Below, piece after piece: positions 1 through 8,605 of a stretch of 37,054 bases of DNA. Origin of the DNA: Nocardia testacea NBRC 100365. GTDB taxonomy: Bacteria; Actinomycetota; Actinomycetes; Mycobacteriales; Mycobacteriaceae. The DNA is taken from contig NZ_BAGJ01000098.1 of assembly GCF_000308775.1 (NCBI RefSeq), positions 1-37,054 of the forward strand, in the 5' to 3' direction. Each line of letters opens with the position of its first letter. Position 1 is the first letter of the stretch. The notes beneath the pieces were generated by a model, which saw nothing but the letters and a program-made list of their open reading frames with translations, made no database searches and was not told where the DNA came from. The position numbers were made by a program, and so were the translations under genes.

Positions 1-904
1 CCGGCGACAGCGGGGTGGTCGCGGCCGCCTCGGCGGGCAGGATCTTCGTGGCGGCGGGCGGCACCGGGTCGACCGGTTCCGGCGCCCGGCCGGCGGCCAC
101 CTCCTCGAGCATGACCTGCGCCTCGTGCATGGTGGGACGGGTGGCGACCTCGGTCGCCAGCAGTCGCATCAGCACCGGTCCCAGCGCACCCGCCCCGGCG
201 GGCGGTTCCACCTGTCCCCCGGCCACCGCGTGCAGGACCGCCAGCGGATTGTCACCGTCGCCGAACGGCGGGCGGCCGGTATGCGCGTGGTAGAGCGTGG
301 ATCCCAGGGCGAAAACATCCGAGGCGGGTATCGGCTGCTCACCGCGGGCGACCTCGGGGGCCAGATACGCGGGTGTGCCGGCCAGGAAACCGGTGGCCGT
401 CACGGTCACATCGCCGGTGGCGCGCGAGATGCCGAAATCGGTGATCTTCACCGTACCGTCATCGCCCACCAGCAGATTCGCCGGTTTCACATCGCGGTGC
501 ACGATTCCGGCGTCGTGGGCGGCGGCGAGCGCGGCGGCCGCCTGGGCGCCGAGTTTGGCGACCTCGAGCGGGCCCATGGTGCCGTCGAGATTCAACCGGC
601 TCGCCAGGCTCGGCGCGTTCATGTATTCCATGACCAGCCACGGCTGGCCGTCCTCCTCGGCGACGTCGAACACCGAGATGGCATTGGGGTGGTGCAGGCG
701 CGCGGCGATCCGGCCTTCGCGCAGCGCGCGTTTGCGCGCCTCCGAGGTCTGCTGTTCGGTCAGGTTGGGTCCGAGCAGCACCTGTTTGACCGCGACGGTG
801 CGCTGGAGCCGGATATCGAGCGCCCGCCACACCACACCCATGGCGCCGGTGCCGATGGGATCCGTGAGCCGATACCGTCCGGCGATCAGCCGATCCTTGG
901 TCAT
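1..904 (-). CDS. Serine/threonine protein kinase, N-terminal part (runs off the window)
   Basis: Eukaryotic-type Ser/Thr kinase that phosphorylates target proteins using ATP. The visible 301 residues hold a complete-looking kinase domain: glycine-rich loop near residues 17-25, catalytic lysine K40 in VAVK, catalytic loop HRDVKPAN at 136-143, and DFG at 156-158 followed by the activation segment. After about residue 270 the sequence turns Pro/Ala-rich, as in the juxtamembrane linker of actinobacterial Pkn proteins, and is cut by the window edge, so any transmembrane or sensor domain is not visible. The ATG at 904 is preceded by a purine-rich GAAGGGG. The gene lies downstream of metH on the same strand, 317 bp away, and probably has its own promoter. 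The family is certain; which Pkn it is cannot be told. Confidence 0.92.
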   Translation of the reverse strand, partial: MTKDRLIAGRYRLTDPIGTGAMGVVWRALDIRLQRTVAVKQVLLGPNLTEQQTSEARKRALREGRIAARLHHPNAISVFDVAEEDGQPWLVMEYMNAPSLASRLNLDGTMGPLEVAKLGAQAAAALAAAHDAGIVHRDVKPANLLVGDDGTVKITDFGISRATGDVTVTATGFLAGTPAYLAPEVARGEQPIPASDVFALGSTLYHAHTGRPPFGDGDNPLAVLHAVAGGQVEPPAGAGALGPVLMRLLATEVATRPTMHEAQVMLEEVAAGRAPEPVDPVPPAATKILPAEAAATTPLSP

Positions 905-1221
905 CTCTGTCGTGGCCCCTTCTGTTCGCCGCCGAGTCTTCCAGCACTCCGCGCGTCACAGGCGGCTGCCTACGGCTCCGCTCCGGCCCGGCGCGCCCGA
1001 ACTCCCCCGACAACATTGTCGAGACTTCTGATTCGGCGGTAACCTCAGCGGAAATTCCCGGAAATCCTACGCTCCGGCGCCCGGAAGCCGCGCGGGCAGT
1101 AGGGGTTTACCGACCCCGTCGCACCCTGATCACCTGCGTTTTCGATCTCTGACGGCGGTTCGGGGCGGCCGGGCCACCACGCGAGTGATCACAATCACAT
1201 TGCCCGCAGGTTTATCCGCGC
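905..1221. other. Intergenic region between metH and the kinase gene
   Basis: This 317 bp stretch has no ORF with convincing start, ribosome site and codon use. It must carry the metH 3' end and the kinase promoter, but I see no strong hairpin with a T-run and no clear -35/-10 pair. A GC-rich partly self-complementary stretch lies near 1073-1100. Confidence 0.5.
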
Positions 1222-4200
1222 TCAGACATTGAAGTACTTCGCCTCCGGATGCAACAGGACGAACGCGTCGGTGGACTGCTCCGGATGCAGCTGCAGTTCC
1301 TCCGACAGCGTCACCCCGAGCCGACCGGCGTCGAGCAGATCCACCAGTTTGGCGCGATCCTCCAGATCCGGGCACGCGCCGTACCCGAACGAATAACGGG
1401 CACCGCGGTAGCCGAGGGAGAAGTAGTCGGCGATATCGGCCGGATCGGACTCGGCGATCGCGTGACCCTCCAGGGTGAGCTCCTCGCGGATACGCCGGTG
1501 CCAGTACTCGGCGAGCGCCTCGGTGAGCTGCACCCCGATGCCGTGCACCTCCAGATAATCCCGGTAGTTGTCGGCGGCGAAGAGCTGGTTGGCGTAATCG
1601 GCGATCGGCTGCCCCATGGTGACCAGTTGGAACGGCAGCACGTCCACCTGCCCGGTCTCGCGGGCCCGCTCGCGCGACCGGATGAAATCGGCGACGCACA
1701 GGAACCGGTCCCGCTGCTGACGTGGGAAGGTGAACCGATGACGTTGCGGCGCATCGGGTTCCGGCTCGGTGAGCACCACGACATCGTCGCCCTCGGACAC
1801 CGCCGGGAAATAGCCGTACACCACCGCGGCGTGCTGTAGCACGCCCTCGGTGCTGAGCTTGTCGAGCCAGGCCCGCAGGCGGGGCCGGCCGTCGGATTCC
1901 ACCAGTTCCTCATAACTGGGGCCCTCGCCGCCGCGCTGGCCGCGCAGCCCCCACTGGCCGAGGAAGAGCGCCCGCTCGTCCAGCAACCCGGAGTACTCGT
2001 GCACCGGGAGGCCTTTGATCACCCGGGTACCCCAGAACGGCGGCACCGGGACCGGCAGATCGGCGGCCACATCCGATCGGGCGGGCACCTCGACCGGTGT
2101 CTCGGCCGCCCGCCGCTGTTCGGCGATCCGGCGCGAGCGCTCGTGCCGCGCTTTGCGTTCGGCCGCCTTCGCACGCGCGGCCACCGCCTCCGGGCTGTTC
2201 GGATCGGGACCTTCACCACGCTTTTGCGACATGATCTCGTCCATCAGCCGCAGGCCCTCGAAGGCATCCCGGGCGTAGTGCACCTCGCCCTCGTAGACGT
2301 CGGTGAGATCGTTCTCCACATACGACCGGGTGAGCGCGGCACCGCCGAGCAGCACCGGGAACTGGTCGGCGACGCCGCGGGAGTTGAGCTCCTGCAGGTT
2401 CTCCTTCATCACCACGGTGGATTTCACGAGCAGCCCGGACATGCCGATCACATCGGCCTTCTTGTCCAGCGCGGCATCGAGGATGGTCGCGATGGGCTGT
2501 TTGATGCCGAGGTTCACCACTTCGTAGCCGTTGTTGGACAGGATGATGTCCACCAGGTTCTTGCCGATATCGTGCACATCGCCCTTGACCGTGGCGAGGA
2601 CGACGCGGCCCTTACCGCTGTCGTCGGTGGCCTCCATATGCGGTTCCAGGTGGGCGACCGCGGCTTTCATGACCTCCGCCGACTGCAGCACGAACGGCAG
2701 CTGCATCTGTCCGGACCCGAACAGCTCGCCGACGGTTTTCATCCCGGACAGCAGGGTCTCGTTGATGATCTTCAGCGGCGGCACTTCCCGCATGGCCTCG
2801 TCGAGATCGGCTTCCATCCCGGCCCGCTCACCGTCGACGATGCGCCGCTCGAGCCGGTCGAACAGCGGCAGCGCGGCCAGTTCGTCGGCCCGTGAGGCGC
2901 GGGAGTCGGCCGTGGACACACCTTCGAACAGCTGCATGAGTTTCTGCAGCGGGTCGTAGCCCTCGCGCCGACGGTCGTACACCAGGTCCAGGGCCGTCTC
3001 CCGCTGCTCGTCCGGGATCCGGCTCATCGGCAGGATCTTCGAGGCGTGCACGATGGCGCTGTCCAGGCCGGCCTGCACGCATTCGTGCATGAATACCGAG
3101 TTCAGCACCTGGCGCGCGGCGGGGTTGAGGCCGAAGGAGATATTCGACAGCCCCAGCGTGGTCTGCACCTCGGGGTGCCGGCGTTTGAGTTCCCGGATGG
3201 CCTCGATCGTCTCCAGGCCGTCGCGACGCGACTCCTCCTGTCCGGTGCCCAGGGTGAAGGTGAGGGTGTCGATGATGATGTCGCTCTCACGCAGACCCCA
3301 GTTGCCGGTGATATCGGCGATGAGCCGTTCGGCGATGGCGACCTTGTGCTCGGCGGTACGGGCCTGGCCCTCCTCGTCGATGGTCAGCGCGACCACCGCG
3401 GCGCCGTGTTCGGCGACCAGGGCCATGGTCTGCCGGAACCGGGAATCCGGGCCGTCGCCGTCCTCGTAGTTGACCGAGTTCACCGCGCAGCGCCCGCCCA
3501 GATGTTGCAGGCCCGCGCGCAGCACCGGCGTCTCGGTGGAGTCGAGCATGATCGGCAGCGTGGAGGCGGTGGCCAGCCGGGACGCCAGTTCCGACATATC
3601 GGCGGTGCCGTCACGGCCGACGTAGTCCACGCAGAGGTCGAGCATATGGGCGCCGTCGCGGGTCTGGTCCTTGGCGATATCCAGGCATTTCGCCCAATCC
3701 TGGGCGAGCATCGCCTCCCGGAACGCCTTGGAGCCGTTGGCATTGGTGCGCTCCCCGATCATCAGCACGCTCGCGTCCTGCCGGAACGGCACCGCGGTGT
3801 ACATGCTCGAGATGCTCGGCTCGGGTTCGGGCGTACGACGCTGCCCGATGGGCGCCAGTCCGGTCTCGACCTCACGGACCGCCTCGGCCACCTGGCGAAT
3901 ATGTTCCGGGGTGGTACCGCAGCAGCCGCCGACCAGGGCCAGGCCGTAGTCGGCGACGAACCCGCGCAGCGCGGTGGCCAGCTCTTCCGGGGTCAGCGGG
4001 TACTCGGCGCCGTGCGCGCCCAGCACCGGCAGGCCCGCGTTCGGCATCACCGACACCGGGATGCGCGCGTGCTGGGACAGGTAGCGCAGGTGTTCGCTCA
4101 TCTCGTCCGGACCGGTGGCGCAGTTCAGGCCGATGAGGTCGATACCCAGCGGTTCGAGCGCGGTCAGCGCCGCGCCGATCTCACTGCCGACCAGCATGGT

Positions 4201-4818
4201 GCCGGTGGTCTCCACCGTGACGTGGGTGATGATCGGGATCCGGCGCCCGGCCCGCTCCATCGCCCGCCGGGTGCCGTTGATCGCGGCCTTGACCTGGAGC
4301 AGGTCCTGGCAGGTCTCGATCAGGACCGCGTCGGCGCCGCCGTCGAGCATGCCGAGCGCGGCCTCGGTGTAGGCGTCACGCAGGTCCGCGTACGGCGCGT
4401 GGCCGAGGGTGGGCAGTTTGGTCCCGGGGCCCATGGAGCCGAGCACGTACCGCGGCACGCCGTCGGGGCCCGGACCCATCTCGTCGGCGACCTCGCGGGC
4501 CAGCCGGGTGCCCTTCTCCGAGAGAACCCGGATCCGGTCGGCGATCCCGTAGTCGCCCAGGTTGGGCAGGTTGCAGCCGAAGGTGTTGGTCTCCACGGCG
4601 TCGGCGCCGGCCTCGAAATAGGAACGATGGATATGCCGCAGCACCTCGGGGCGGGTGTCGTTGAGGATCTCGTTGCAACCCTCCAGCCCGCGGAAATCGT
4701 CGAGCGTGAGGTCCACGGCCTGCAGCATCGTGCCCATCGCGCCGTCACCGATCACGACACGCCTGGTGAGAGTGTCGAGCAATGTGGTATCGAACTCGGC
4801 GGAGCGGGAGGCAGACAT
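1222..4818 (-). CDS. metH: Cobalamin-dependent methionine synthase
   Basis: Transfers the methyl group of 5-methyltetrahydrofolate to homocysteine through bound cobalamin, giving methionine (cytosolic). All modules are present in 1198 residues. The homocysteine-binding barrel spans about 15-325, with zinc cysteines C233 (GLNCATGP) and C299/C300 (GGCCGTTP). The pterin-binding barrel spans about 350-620. The cobalamin cap and Rossmann module follows, with DVHDIG at 747-752 where H749 is the axial ligand. The C-terminal activation (AdoMet) domain runs to the end and contains GYGACPD. Start: the ATG at 4818 gives an N-terminus like mycobacterial MetH; an upstream GTG at 4848 with AGGAAG before it is possible and adds 10 residues. 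The open frame to 5082 enters the divergent neighbour and is not used. No cobalamin riboswitch fits the 144 bp upstream gap. Confidence 0.97.
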   Translation of the reverse strand: MSASRSAEFDTTLLDTLTRRVVIGDGAMGTMLQAVDLTLDDFRGLEGCNEILNDTRPEVLRHIHRSYFEAGADAVETNTFGCNLPNLGDYGIADRIRVLSEKGTRLAREVADEMGPGPDGVPRYVLGSMGPGTKLPTLGHAPYADLRDAYTEAALGMLDGGADAVLIETCQDLLQVKAAINGTRRAMERAGRRIPIITHVTVETTGTMLVGSEIGAALTALEPLGIDLIGLNCATGPDEMSEHLRYLSQHARIPVSVMPNAGLPVLGAHGAEYPLTPEELATALRGFVADYGLALVGGCCGTTPEHIRQVAEAVREVETGLAPIGQRRTPEPEPSISSMYTAVPFRQDASVLMIGERTNANGSKAFREAMLAQDWAKCLDIAKDQTRDGAHMLDLCVDYVGRDGTADMSELASRLATASTLPIMLDSTETPVLRAGLQHLGGRCAVNSVNYEDGDGPDSRFRQTMALVAEHGAAVVALTIDEEGQARTAEHKVAIAERLIADITGNWGLRESDIIIDTLTFTLGTGQEESRRDGLETIEAIRELKRRHPEVQTTLGLSNISFGLNPAARQVLNSVFMHECVQAGLDSAIVHASKILPMSRIPDEQRETALDLVYDRRREGYDPLQKLMQLFEGVSTADSRASRADELAALPLFDRLERRIVDGERAGMEADLDEAMREVPPLKIINETLLSGMKTVGELFGSGQMQLPFVLQSAEVMKAAVAHLEPHMEATDDSGKGRVVLATVKGDVHDIGKNLVDIILSNNGYEVVNLGIKQPIATILDAALDKKADVIGMSGLLVKSTVVMKENLQELNSRGVADQFPVLLGGAALTRSYVENDLTDVYEGEVHYARDAFEGLRLMDEIMSQKRGEGPDPNSPEAVAARAKAAERKARHERSRRIAEQRRAAETPVEVPARSDVAADLPVPVPPFWGTRVIKGLPVHEYSGLLDERALFLGQWGLRGQRGGEGPSYEELVESDGRPRLRAWLDKLSTEGVLQHAAVVYGYFPAVSEGDDVVVLTEPEPDAPQRHRFTFPRQQRDRFLCVADFIRSRERARETGQVDVLPFQLVTMGQPIADYANQLFAADNYRDYLEVHGIGVQLTEALAEYWHRRIREELTLEGHAIAESDPADIADYFSLGYRGARYSFGYGACPDLEDRAKLVDLLDAGRLGVTLSEELQLHPEQSTDAFVLLHPEAKYFNV

Positions 4819-4949
4819 GGATTCCAGACTAGTGTGCGCCTCTGTCACGGTGTCGCCCCGCTTCCTGCCCTGTGCGGGCGACCACAACCGGCGACGCCGC
4901 CGACAGGCGCGGCGGGACCGATACTGCGCGCCGGTGGCGCCCCGCCCCG

Positions 4950-4955
4950 TAGGCT
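4950..4955 (+). promoter_or_regulatory. -10 box for a leaderless PAC2-family transcript
   Basis: TAGGCT (TAnnnT) ends 7 nt before the GTG at 4963, the spacing expected when transcription starts at the start codon. There is no Shine-Dalgarno of its own and no convincing -35. Confidence 0.45.
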
Positions 4956-4962
4956 GGCAGGG

Positions 4963-5850
4963 GTGAGCTCGAGTGAATCTCCGGTGGATCGGGAACTGCC
5001 CGCACTGCGCGACCCCGTGCTCGTTGCGGCCTTCGAAGGCTGGAACGACGCTGGTGACGCCGCCAGCGGCGCGGTGGAGCATCTGGAGTTGATCTGGGAT
5101 GCGCGGCCGCTGGCCGAACTCGATTCCGAGGACTATTACGACTACCAGGTGAACCGGCCGATGGTCCGGCAGGTGGAGGGTGTCACCCGGGAGATCGTCT
5201 GGCCGGCGACCGTCCTGTCGGTGTGCTCCCCGCCCGGCAGCGATCGCGATGTGGTGCTGTTACGCGGTATCGAACCGAATATGCGGTGGCGGCGCTTCTG
5301 CGCGGACCTGCTGGAGTTCATCGATCAGCTCGGCGTGCAGACCGTGGTGATCCTCGGTGCGCTGCTCGCCGATACCCCGCACACCCGGCCGGTGCCGGTC
5401 ACGGGTTCGGCCTACAGCAAGGAGGCGGCGGAGCAGTTCGGCCTCGAGCAGACCCGCTACGAGGGTCCGACGGGCATCACCGGTGTGCTCCAGGACCAGT
5501 GCGTGAAGGCCGGGGTCCCGGCGGTGTCGTTCTGGGCCGCGGTGCCGCACTACGTATCGCAGCCGCCGAACCCGAAGGCGACGATCGCGCTGCTGCATCG
5601 GGTCGAGGATGTCCTCGATATCGAGGTGCCGCTGCGGGAACTGCCGCAGCAGGCCGAGGAGTGGGAGTCGACGGTGAACGAGATGACCGTCGCCGACGAC
5701 GAGATCGCCGAATACGTGCATTCGCTGGAGGAGCGCGGCGACGCCGCGATCGACGTCAACGAGGTGATGGCCAAGATCGACGGCGACGCCCTGGCCGCCG
5801 AATTCGAGAAGTACCTGCGCAGACGAGGACCCGGCGGCTTCGGGCGCTGA
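4963..5850 (+). CDS. PAC2 (proteasome assembly chaperone 2)-family protein
   Basis: A 295-residue member of the PAC2/DUF75 family. It begins with a PALRDPVLVAAFEGWNDAG segment, the usual opening of actinobacterial members, and contains the ILGALLADTPHTRPVPV segment at the core of the fold; the C-terminal third is acidic and helical. The M. tuberculosis homologue Rv2125 is, from memory, also divergent from metH. Its biochemical role is not established; a link to the actinobacterial proteasome or to protein assembly is only suggested by the fold. The GTG at 4963 is chosen because homology starts there and a -10 box sits just upstream. The reading frame stays open for 1.9 kb upstream, but that part is antisense to metH and is not coding. 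Confidence 0.88.
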   Translation: MSSSESPVDRELPALRDPVLVAAFEGWNDAGDAASGAVEHLELIWDARPLAELDSEDYYDYQVNRPMVRQVEGVTREIVWPATVLSVCSPPGSDRDVVLLRGIEPNMRWRRFCADLLEFIDQLGVQTVVILGALLADTPHTRPVPVTGSAYSKEAAEQFGLEQTRYEGPTGITGVLQDQCVKAGVPAVSFWAAVPHYVSQPPNPKATIALLHRVEDVLDIEVPLRELPQQAEEWESTVNEMTVADDEIAEYVHSLEERGDAAIDVNEVMAKIDGDALAAEFEKYLRRRGPGGFGR

Positions 5851-5880
5851 GGGGGTACGCCGGGCCGCCGGGCCCTCGCT

Positions 5881-6186
5881 TCAGCCGGCCACCGACCAGA
5901 TGCGGGCGGCGGCGTCACTGGCCAGTTTCGCGATGAGCAGTTCGCGTGGAATCGTCTGGCCGGTGAGGTGATCGAGCGAGGGAACCACCACGTGGTGGGC
6001 GTCCGCCCGCTGGAGTTCCCGGGTCAGTTCGGCGAACGCCGTCCCGTCACCGGGACGCGATTCGTGGAACGTCGCGGCGAAGCACAGTCCGCGGGCCTGC
6101 GCCAGCTCACGTAGCGCGGCCTCCATATCGTCACCGTCGCCCGCGGCCAGATCGTCGCGTAAATACCCGTATACCAACGCTTCCAC
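5881..6186 (-). CDS. Small resolvase-fold-like protein lacking the catalytic serine
   Basis: A 101-residue protein starting at a GTG preceded by a perfect AGGAGG with 5 nt spacing. Its pattern follows the N-terminal catalytic domain of serine recombinases: an opening strand VYGYLRDD in place of Y-x-R-V-S, a helix (MEAALRELAQARG), a strand (CFAATFHES), then AFAELTRELQ and VVVPSLDHLTG in place of the usual V-x-x-LDRLGR. The catalytic serine is replaced by Asp, the downstream arginines are lost, and there is no DNA-binding tail, so it should not recombine DNA. It ends 30 bp from the convergent PAC2 gene and is divergent from the XRE regulator. Fold assignment is inference from motif order; function is unknown. 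Confidence 0.72.
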   Translation of the reverse strand: MEALVYGYLRDDLAAGDGDDMEAALRELAQARGLCFAATFHESRPGDGTAFAELTRELQRADAHHVVVPSLDHLTGQTIPRELLIAKLASDAAARIWSVAG

Positions 6187-6240
6187 CCGAACCTCCTGAA
6201 TCCTTCCCCACACGGGGGCGGGGGACCATTTCCTGCTCCG

Positions 6241-6268
6241 GGATCTCCTCCCCGCATTCGCGGGGGTG
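6241..6268. repeat. CRISPR-repeat-like hairpin (isolated)
   Basis: A 28 bp stretch holding the stem CCCCGC-ATTC-GCGGGG (6250-6265), which resembles type I-E CRISPR repeats of actinomycetes. A weaker relative, CCCC-ACAC-GGGG, lies at 6206-6217. The spacing of about 45 bp is too short for a type I-E unit, and no cas genes or further repeats are present. Both sit in the 5' region of the resolvase-like gene, so a leader hairpin or protein-binding site is as likely as a CRISPR remnant. Confidence 0.4.
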
Positions 6269-6388
6269 TTGCTTGAACCGGTACGAAGCCGGTCCGATTC
6301 GAGCATGACCCACGCGTGACAACGGCAGAAGAGGTCATGCGGGGGACATCTGAATGCCCTCTGGGGTCCACGGAAAGTTTGCTGGTGC

Positions 6389-6394
6389 AATACT
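6389..6394 (+). promoter_or_regulatory. -10 box for the XRE regulator, probable leaderless start
   Basis: AATACT lies 6 nt before the GTG at 6401, and no ribosome-binding sequence is present between them. No clear -35 box. Confidence 0.35.
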
Positions 6395-6400
6395 GGCCGC

Positions 6401-7633
6401 GTGACTGCTGCTGAAGATCGTCCGCTGTGGGCCATCCGGATGCGCTCGGAACGCGATGCGCGTGGGTGGTCACAGGCGGACGCCGTCCGCGCCCTGCGCG
6501 CCAAGTCGTCCCATAATCTTCCCACCGACAGCACCCTGCTACGCAATTGGCGGCGTTGGGAATCCGGCGAATCACGGCCCGACGATTTCTACGCGCCCCT
6601 CATCGCGGCCGCCTTCGATTCGGTGGCCGCCGCGTTCTTCCCGAAGGCCCGCCCGAGCCGCGACGACGAATTGCTCACCGCCACCGGGATGGACACGCTC
6701 GAATTCATGGGACGCCTACGGATGTCCGATATTTCGACGGCGACCCTGGACGCGGTGCGGATCACCGCGCAGCGGCTGTGCTGTGACTACGCCTCGACCG
6801 ATCCGCACGAACTCCATCTCGAGGCCGCGGGCTGGCTGCGCCGCATCGCCGCGCTGCTCGACAGCCGGCTCACCCTGGCCCAGCACAAGGAGGTCCTGGA
6901 ACTGGCCGGCTGGGTGGCACTGCTACTGGGCTGTCTCGAATACGATCTCGGCCGGCGCAGCAGCGCCGAGGCCACCCGGCGCGCGGCCCGGTCGCTGGGG
7001 CAGGAGGCCGGGCATACCGAGATCATCGGCTGGAGTTCGGAACTGGCGGCCTGGTTCGCGCTGACCCAGGGCAACCATCGCGGAGTCATCCAGGCGGCCG
7101 AAGCGGTGCCGGCGGAATGCGCGGCCAGCGGGGTGGGTGTGCAACTGGCCGCCCAGCGCGCGAAAGCCTGGGCTCGGCTGGGCGATCGGGCGGCCGTGGA
7201 CGCCGCCCTGGCCGAGGGCCGCACCCTGCTGAACCGGCTCGGCCACCCCGACGATCTGGAGAATCACTTCGTCGTGGACCCGCAGAAGTTCGATTTCTAC
7301 GCCATGGACTGCTCCCGGGTCGTCGGTGACGATGCGCGCGCCGAGATGTACGCGCAGGCGGTGCTGGCCGATTCGGTGGCCCTGGACGGTTCGGTACGCA
7401 ATCCGATGCGGGTCGCCGAAGCCCATCTCACCCTGGCCGTGGTCGCCGCCCGCGGGCGCGATCTGGAACTGGCGGTGGCGCAGGGGCGGCGGGCGTTCGA
7501 GGCAAAACGGCGGTCTCTGCCCTCACTGCTGTGTATCGGCAGCGAGGTGGCGCAGGAACTGGTGGAGAACTTCCCCGGTGATCCGCGGACCCGCGCCTTC
7601 CTCGACGAGCTCCGGTCGCTCTCGGGTGCATGA
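6401..7633 (+). CDS. XRE-family transcriptional regulator with TPR-like C-terminal domain
   Basis: A 410-residue DNA-binding regulator of an actinobacterial type. Residues 1-75 hold the helix-turn-helix (MRSERDARGWSQADAVRAL, then RNWRRWESGESRP and a helix ending AAAFFP). The remaining 330 residues are Ala/Leu-rich repeated helices of tetratricopeptide character, for example in the segments around 145-175 and 245-275, usually a ligand- or partner-binding scaffold. The GTG start is supported by homology and by the -10 box just upstream. It is divergent from the resolvase-like gene across a 214 bp region with a hairpin, so regulation of that neighbour is plausible. Target and ligand are unknown. 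Confidence 0.85.
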   Translation: MTAAEDRPLWAIRMRSERDARGWSQADAVRALRAKSSHNLPTDSTLLRNWRRWESGESRPDDFYAPLIAAAFDSVAAAFFPKARPSRDDELLTATGMDTLEFMGRLRMSDISTATLDAVRITAQRLCCDYASTDPHELHLEAAGWLRRIAALLDSRLTLAQHKEVLELAGWVALLLGCLEYDLGRRSSAEATRRAARSLGQEAGHTEIIGWSSELAAWFALTQGNHRGVIQAAEAVPAECAASGVGVQLAAQRAKAWARLGDRAAVDAALAEGRTLLNRLGHPDDLENHFVVDPQKFDFYAMDCSRVVGDDARAEMYAQAVLADSVALDGSVRNPMRVAEAHLTLAVVAARGRDLELAVAQGRRAFEAKRRSLPSLLCIGSEVAQELVENFPGDPRTRAFLDELRSLSGA

Positions 7634-7974
7634 ATCCACGTCGGACGCGCCGGGAGCCTCCACGTGGAGTGCGCCGGAGTCGCGGGCGGCGGACCGTCAC
7701 TCGCGGCAGCCCGAGGGGTGACCGGCCCGGCGCGGAGGCACTCGTGAGCCGATGAGACCTGCTGCCGCGGGTCTCACCGGTTACCGCGGCGCGCGGACGG
7801 ACGGACGGGCCGCCCGACTCGGCAATCCATCACCGGTAGCCGCGGGGTCGGCACAGTCCACGGATCGGCGCCGCCCGCCTCACCCGGTACGCCACTTCCG
7901 GAAGCCGGGCAAGGCGGCCGATCCGAATTCCCACCGTTCGTCGTCACGGTGGTCACGTGCCACACATCCCCCGG
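7634..7974. other. Intergenic region between convergent genes, with a 12-bp palindrome
   Basis: This 341 bp stretch lies between the ends of the XRE regulator and the peptidase. The perfect palindrome CTCCACGTGGAG is at 7658-7669, and a weaker GAGACC/GGTCTC pair lies further on. Short open frames exist on both strands but none has a ribosome site or recognisable protein pattern. I see no T-tailed terminator. Confidence 0.5.
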
Positions 7975-8523
7975 TCACCGATGGGCAGCGTCGGGCACTC
8001 GCGGCGGACACGGCGTACCCGGCAGGGTCTGCAACTCGAAGTGCCACCATTCGTTGTCGAAGGTCCGGCACAGCCCCCAGCGGTTGCCGTTGGCCTCCAG
8101 CCAGGCGGCGCCCTCCCGGGGCGCGATATCGACGGCCCGGCCGGTGACATGGGTGGATTCCTCCGGGGGCAGCACCCAGCGCCGGGTTTCCTCCGGGCTC
8201 CCGTAGGTGCGCAGGCCCTCCTCCCACATCTCCCGCTGCTCCTGGGGTGTGCGATAGCCCGAGTTGATCGACATCGGCACACCGTGGGCGTGCGCCTCCT
8301 GCTCGGCCATGGTGTAGGCCAGGGCCAGCAGCGGGTCCAGGCCCTCGGTGCCCGCCGCGGCCACCTCGGTGAGCGGCGGGACCGGGAACGGCGGCGCGGG
8401 AGTGGGGGCCGCGGGCGCGGCGGTGGCGGGCGCGGCGCCCAGTACCGGTCCGGCGGCCGTGGCCGCCAGGATCGCGGCCGTCACAACGATGCGGCGGGGC
8501 AGGAGGCGCGCGGGGTCGATCAT
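7975..8523 (-). CDS. Secreted D-alanyl-D-alanine carboxypeptidase, VanY/M15B family
   Basis: Zinc peptidase predicted to trim D-Ala from peptidoglycan stem peptides outside the membrane. 182 residues from the ATG at 8523. A basic N-terminus (LLPRR), a hydrophobic stretch at 13-30 and ATA-AP sites near 33-36 form a signal peptide, followed by a Pro-rich linker at 38-52. The M15B motifs are intact: SGYRT (88-92), STHVTGRAVDI with zinc ligands H125 and D132, and EWWHFE with base E158 and ligand H161. An upstream GTG at 8547 is possible but would place the -10 box inside the gene. It stands alone, convergent with the XRE regulator. Confidence 0.9.
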   Translation of the reverse strand: MIDPARLLPRRIVVTAAILAATAAGPVLGAAPATAAPAAPTPAPPFPVPPLTEVAAAGTEGLDPLLALAYTMAEQEAHAHGVPMSINSGYRTPQEQREMWEEGLRTYGSPEETRRWVLPPEESTHVTGRAVDIAPREGAAWLEANGNRWGLCRTFDNEWWHFELQTLPGTPCPPRVPDAAHR

Positions 8524-8530
8524 GTCGAGG

Positions 8531-8536
8531 ATCCTA
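8531..8536 (-). promoter_or_regulatory. -10 box of the VanY-like peptidase gene (leaderless)
   Basis: On the minus strand TAGGAT ends 7 nt before the ATG at 8523, with no Shine-Dalgarno between. This supports that start. Confidence 0.45.
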
Positions 8537-8605
8537 TCGGCACGCACTCGCCGCTCCCGATAAAATTTCCCCTGAGCTGCACAAACGTGACCCAGTCCGG
8601 ACCAC

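Noticed and set aside
3046..4962. Long plus-strand open frame antisense to metH, continuous with the PAC2 gene
   Set aside because: MetH is certain on the other strand, the antisense translation is low-complexity (His/Gly/Arg-rich), and PAC2 homology starts at 4963. Long antisense frames are expected in DNA this GC-rich.
4819..4962. Cobalamin riboswitch upstream of metH
   Set aside because: The gap is only 144 bp, must also hold the divergent promoter, and shows no B12-box-like conserved element.
6206..6268. A genuine CRISPR array
   Set aside because: Only one good and one poor repeat-like hairpin, wrong spacing and no cas genes.
7774..7965. 63-codon minus-strand frame downstream of the peptidase
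   Set aside because: No ribosome site, Pro/Arg-rich, and no family pattern.
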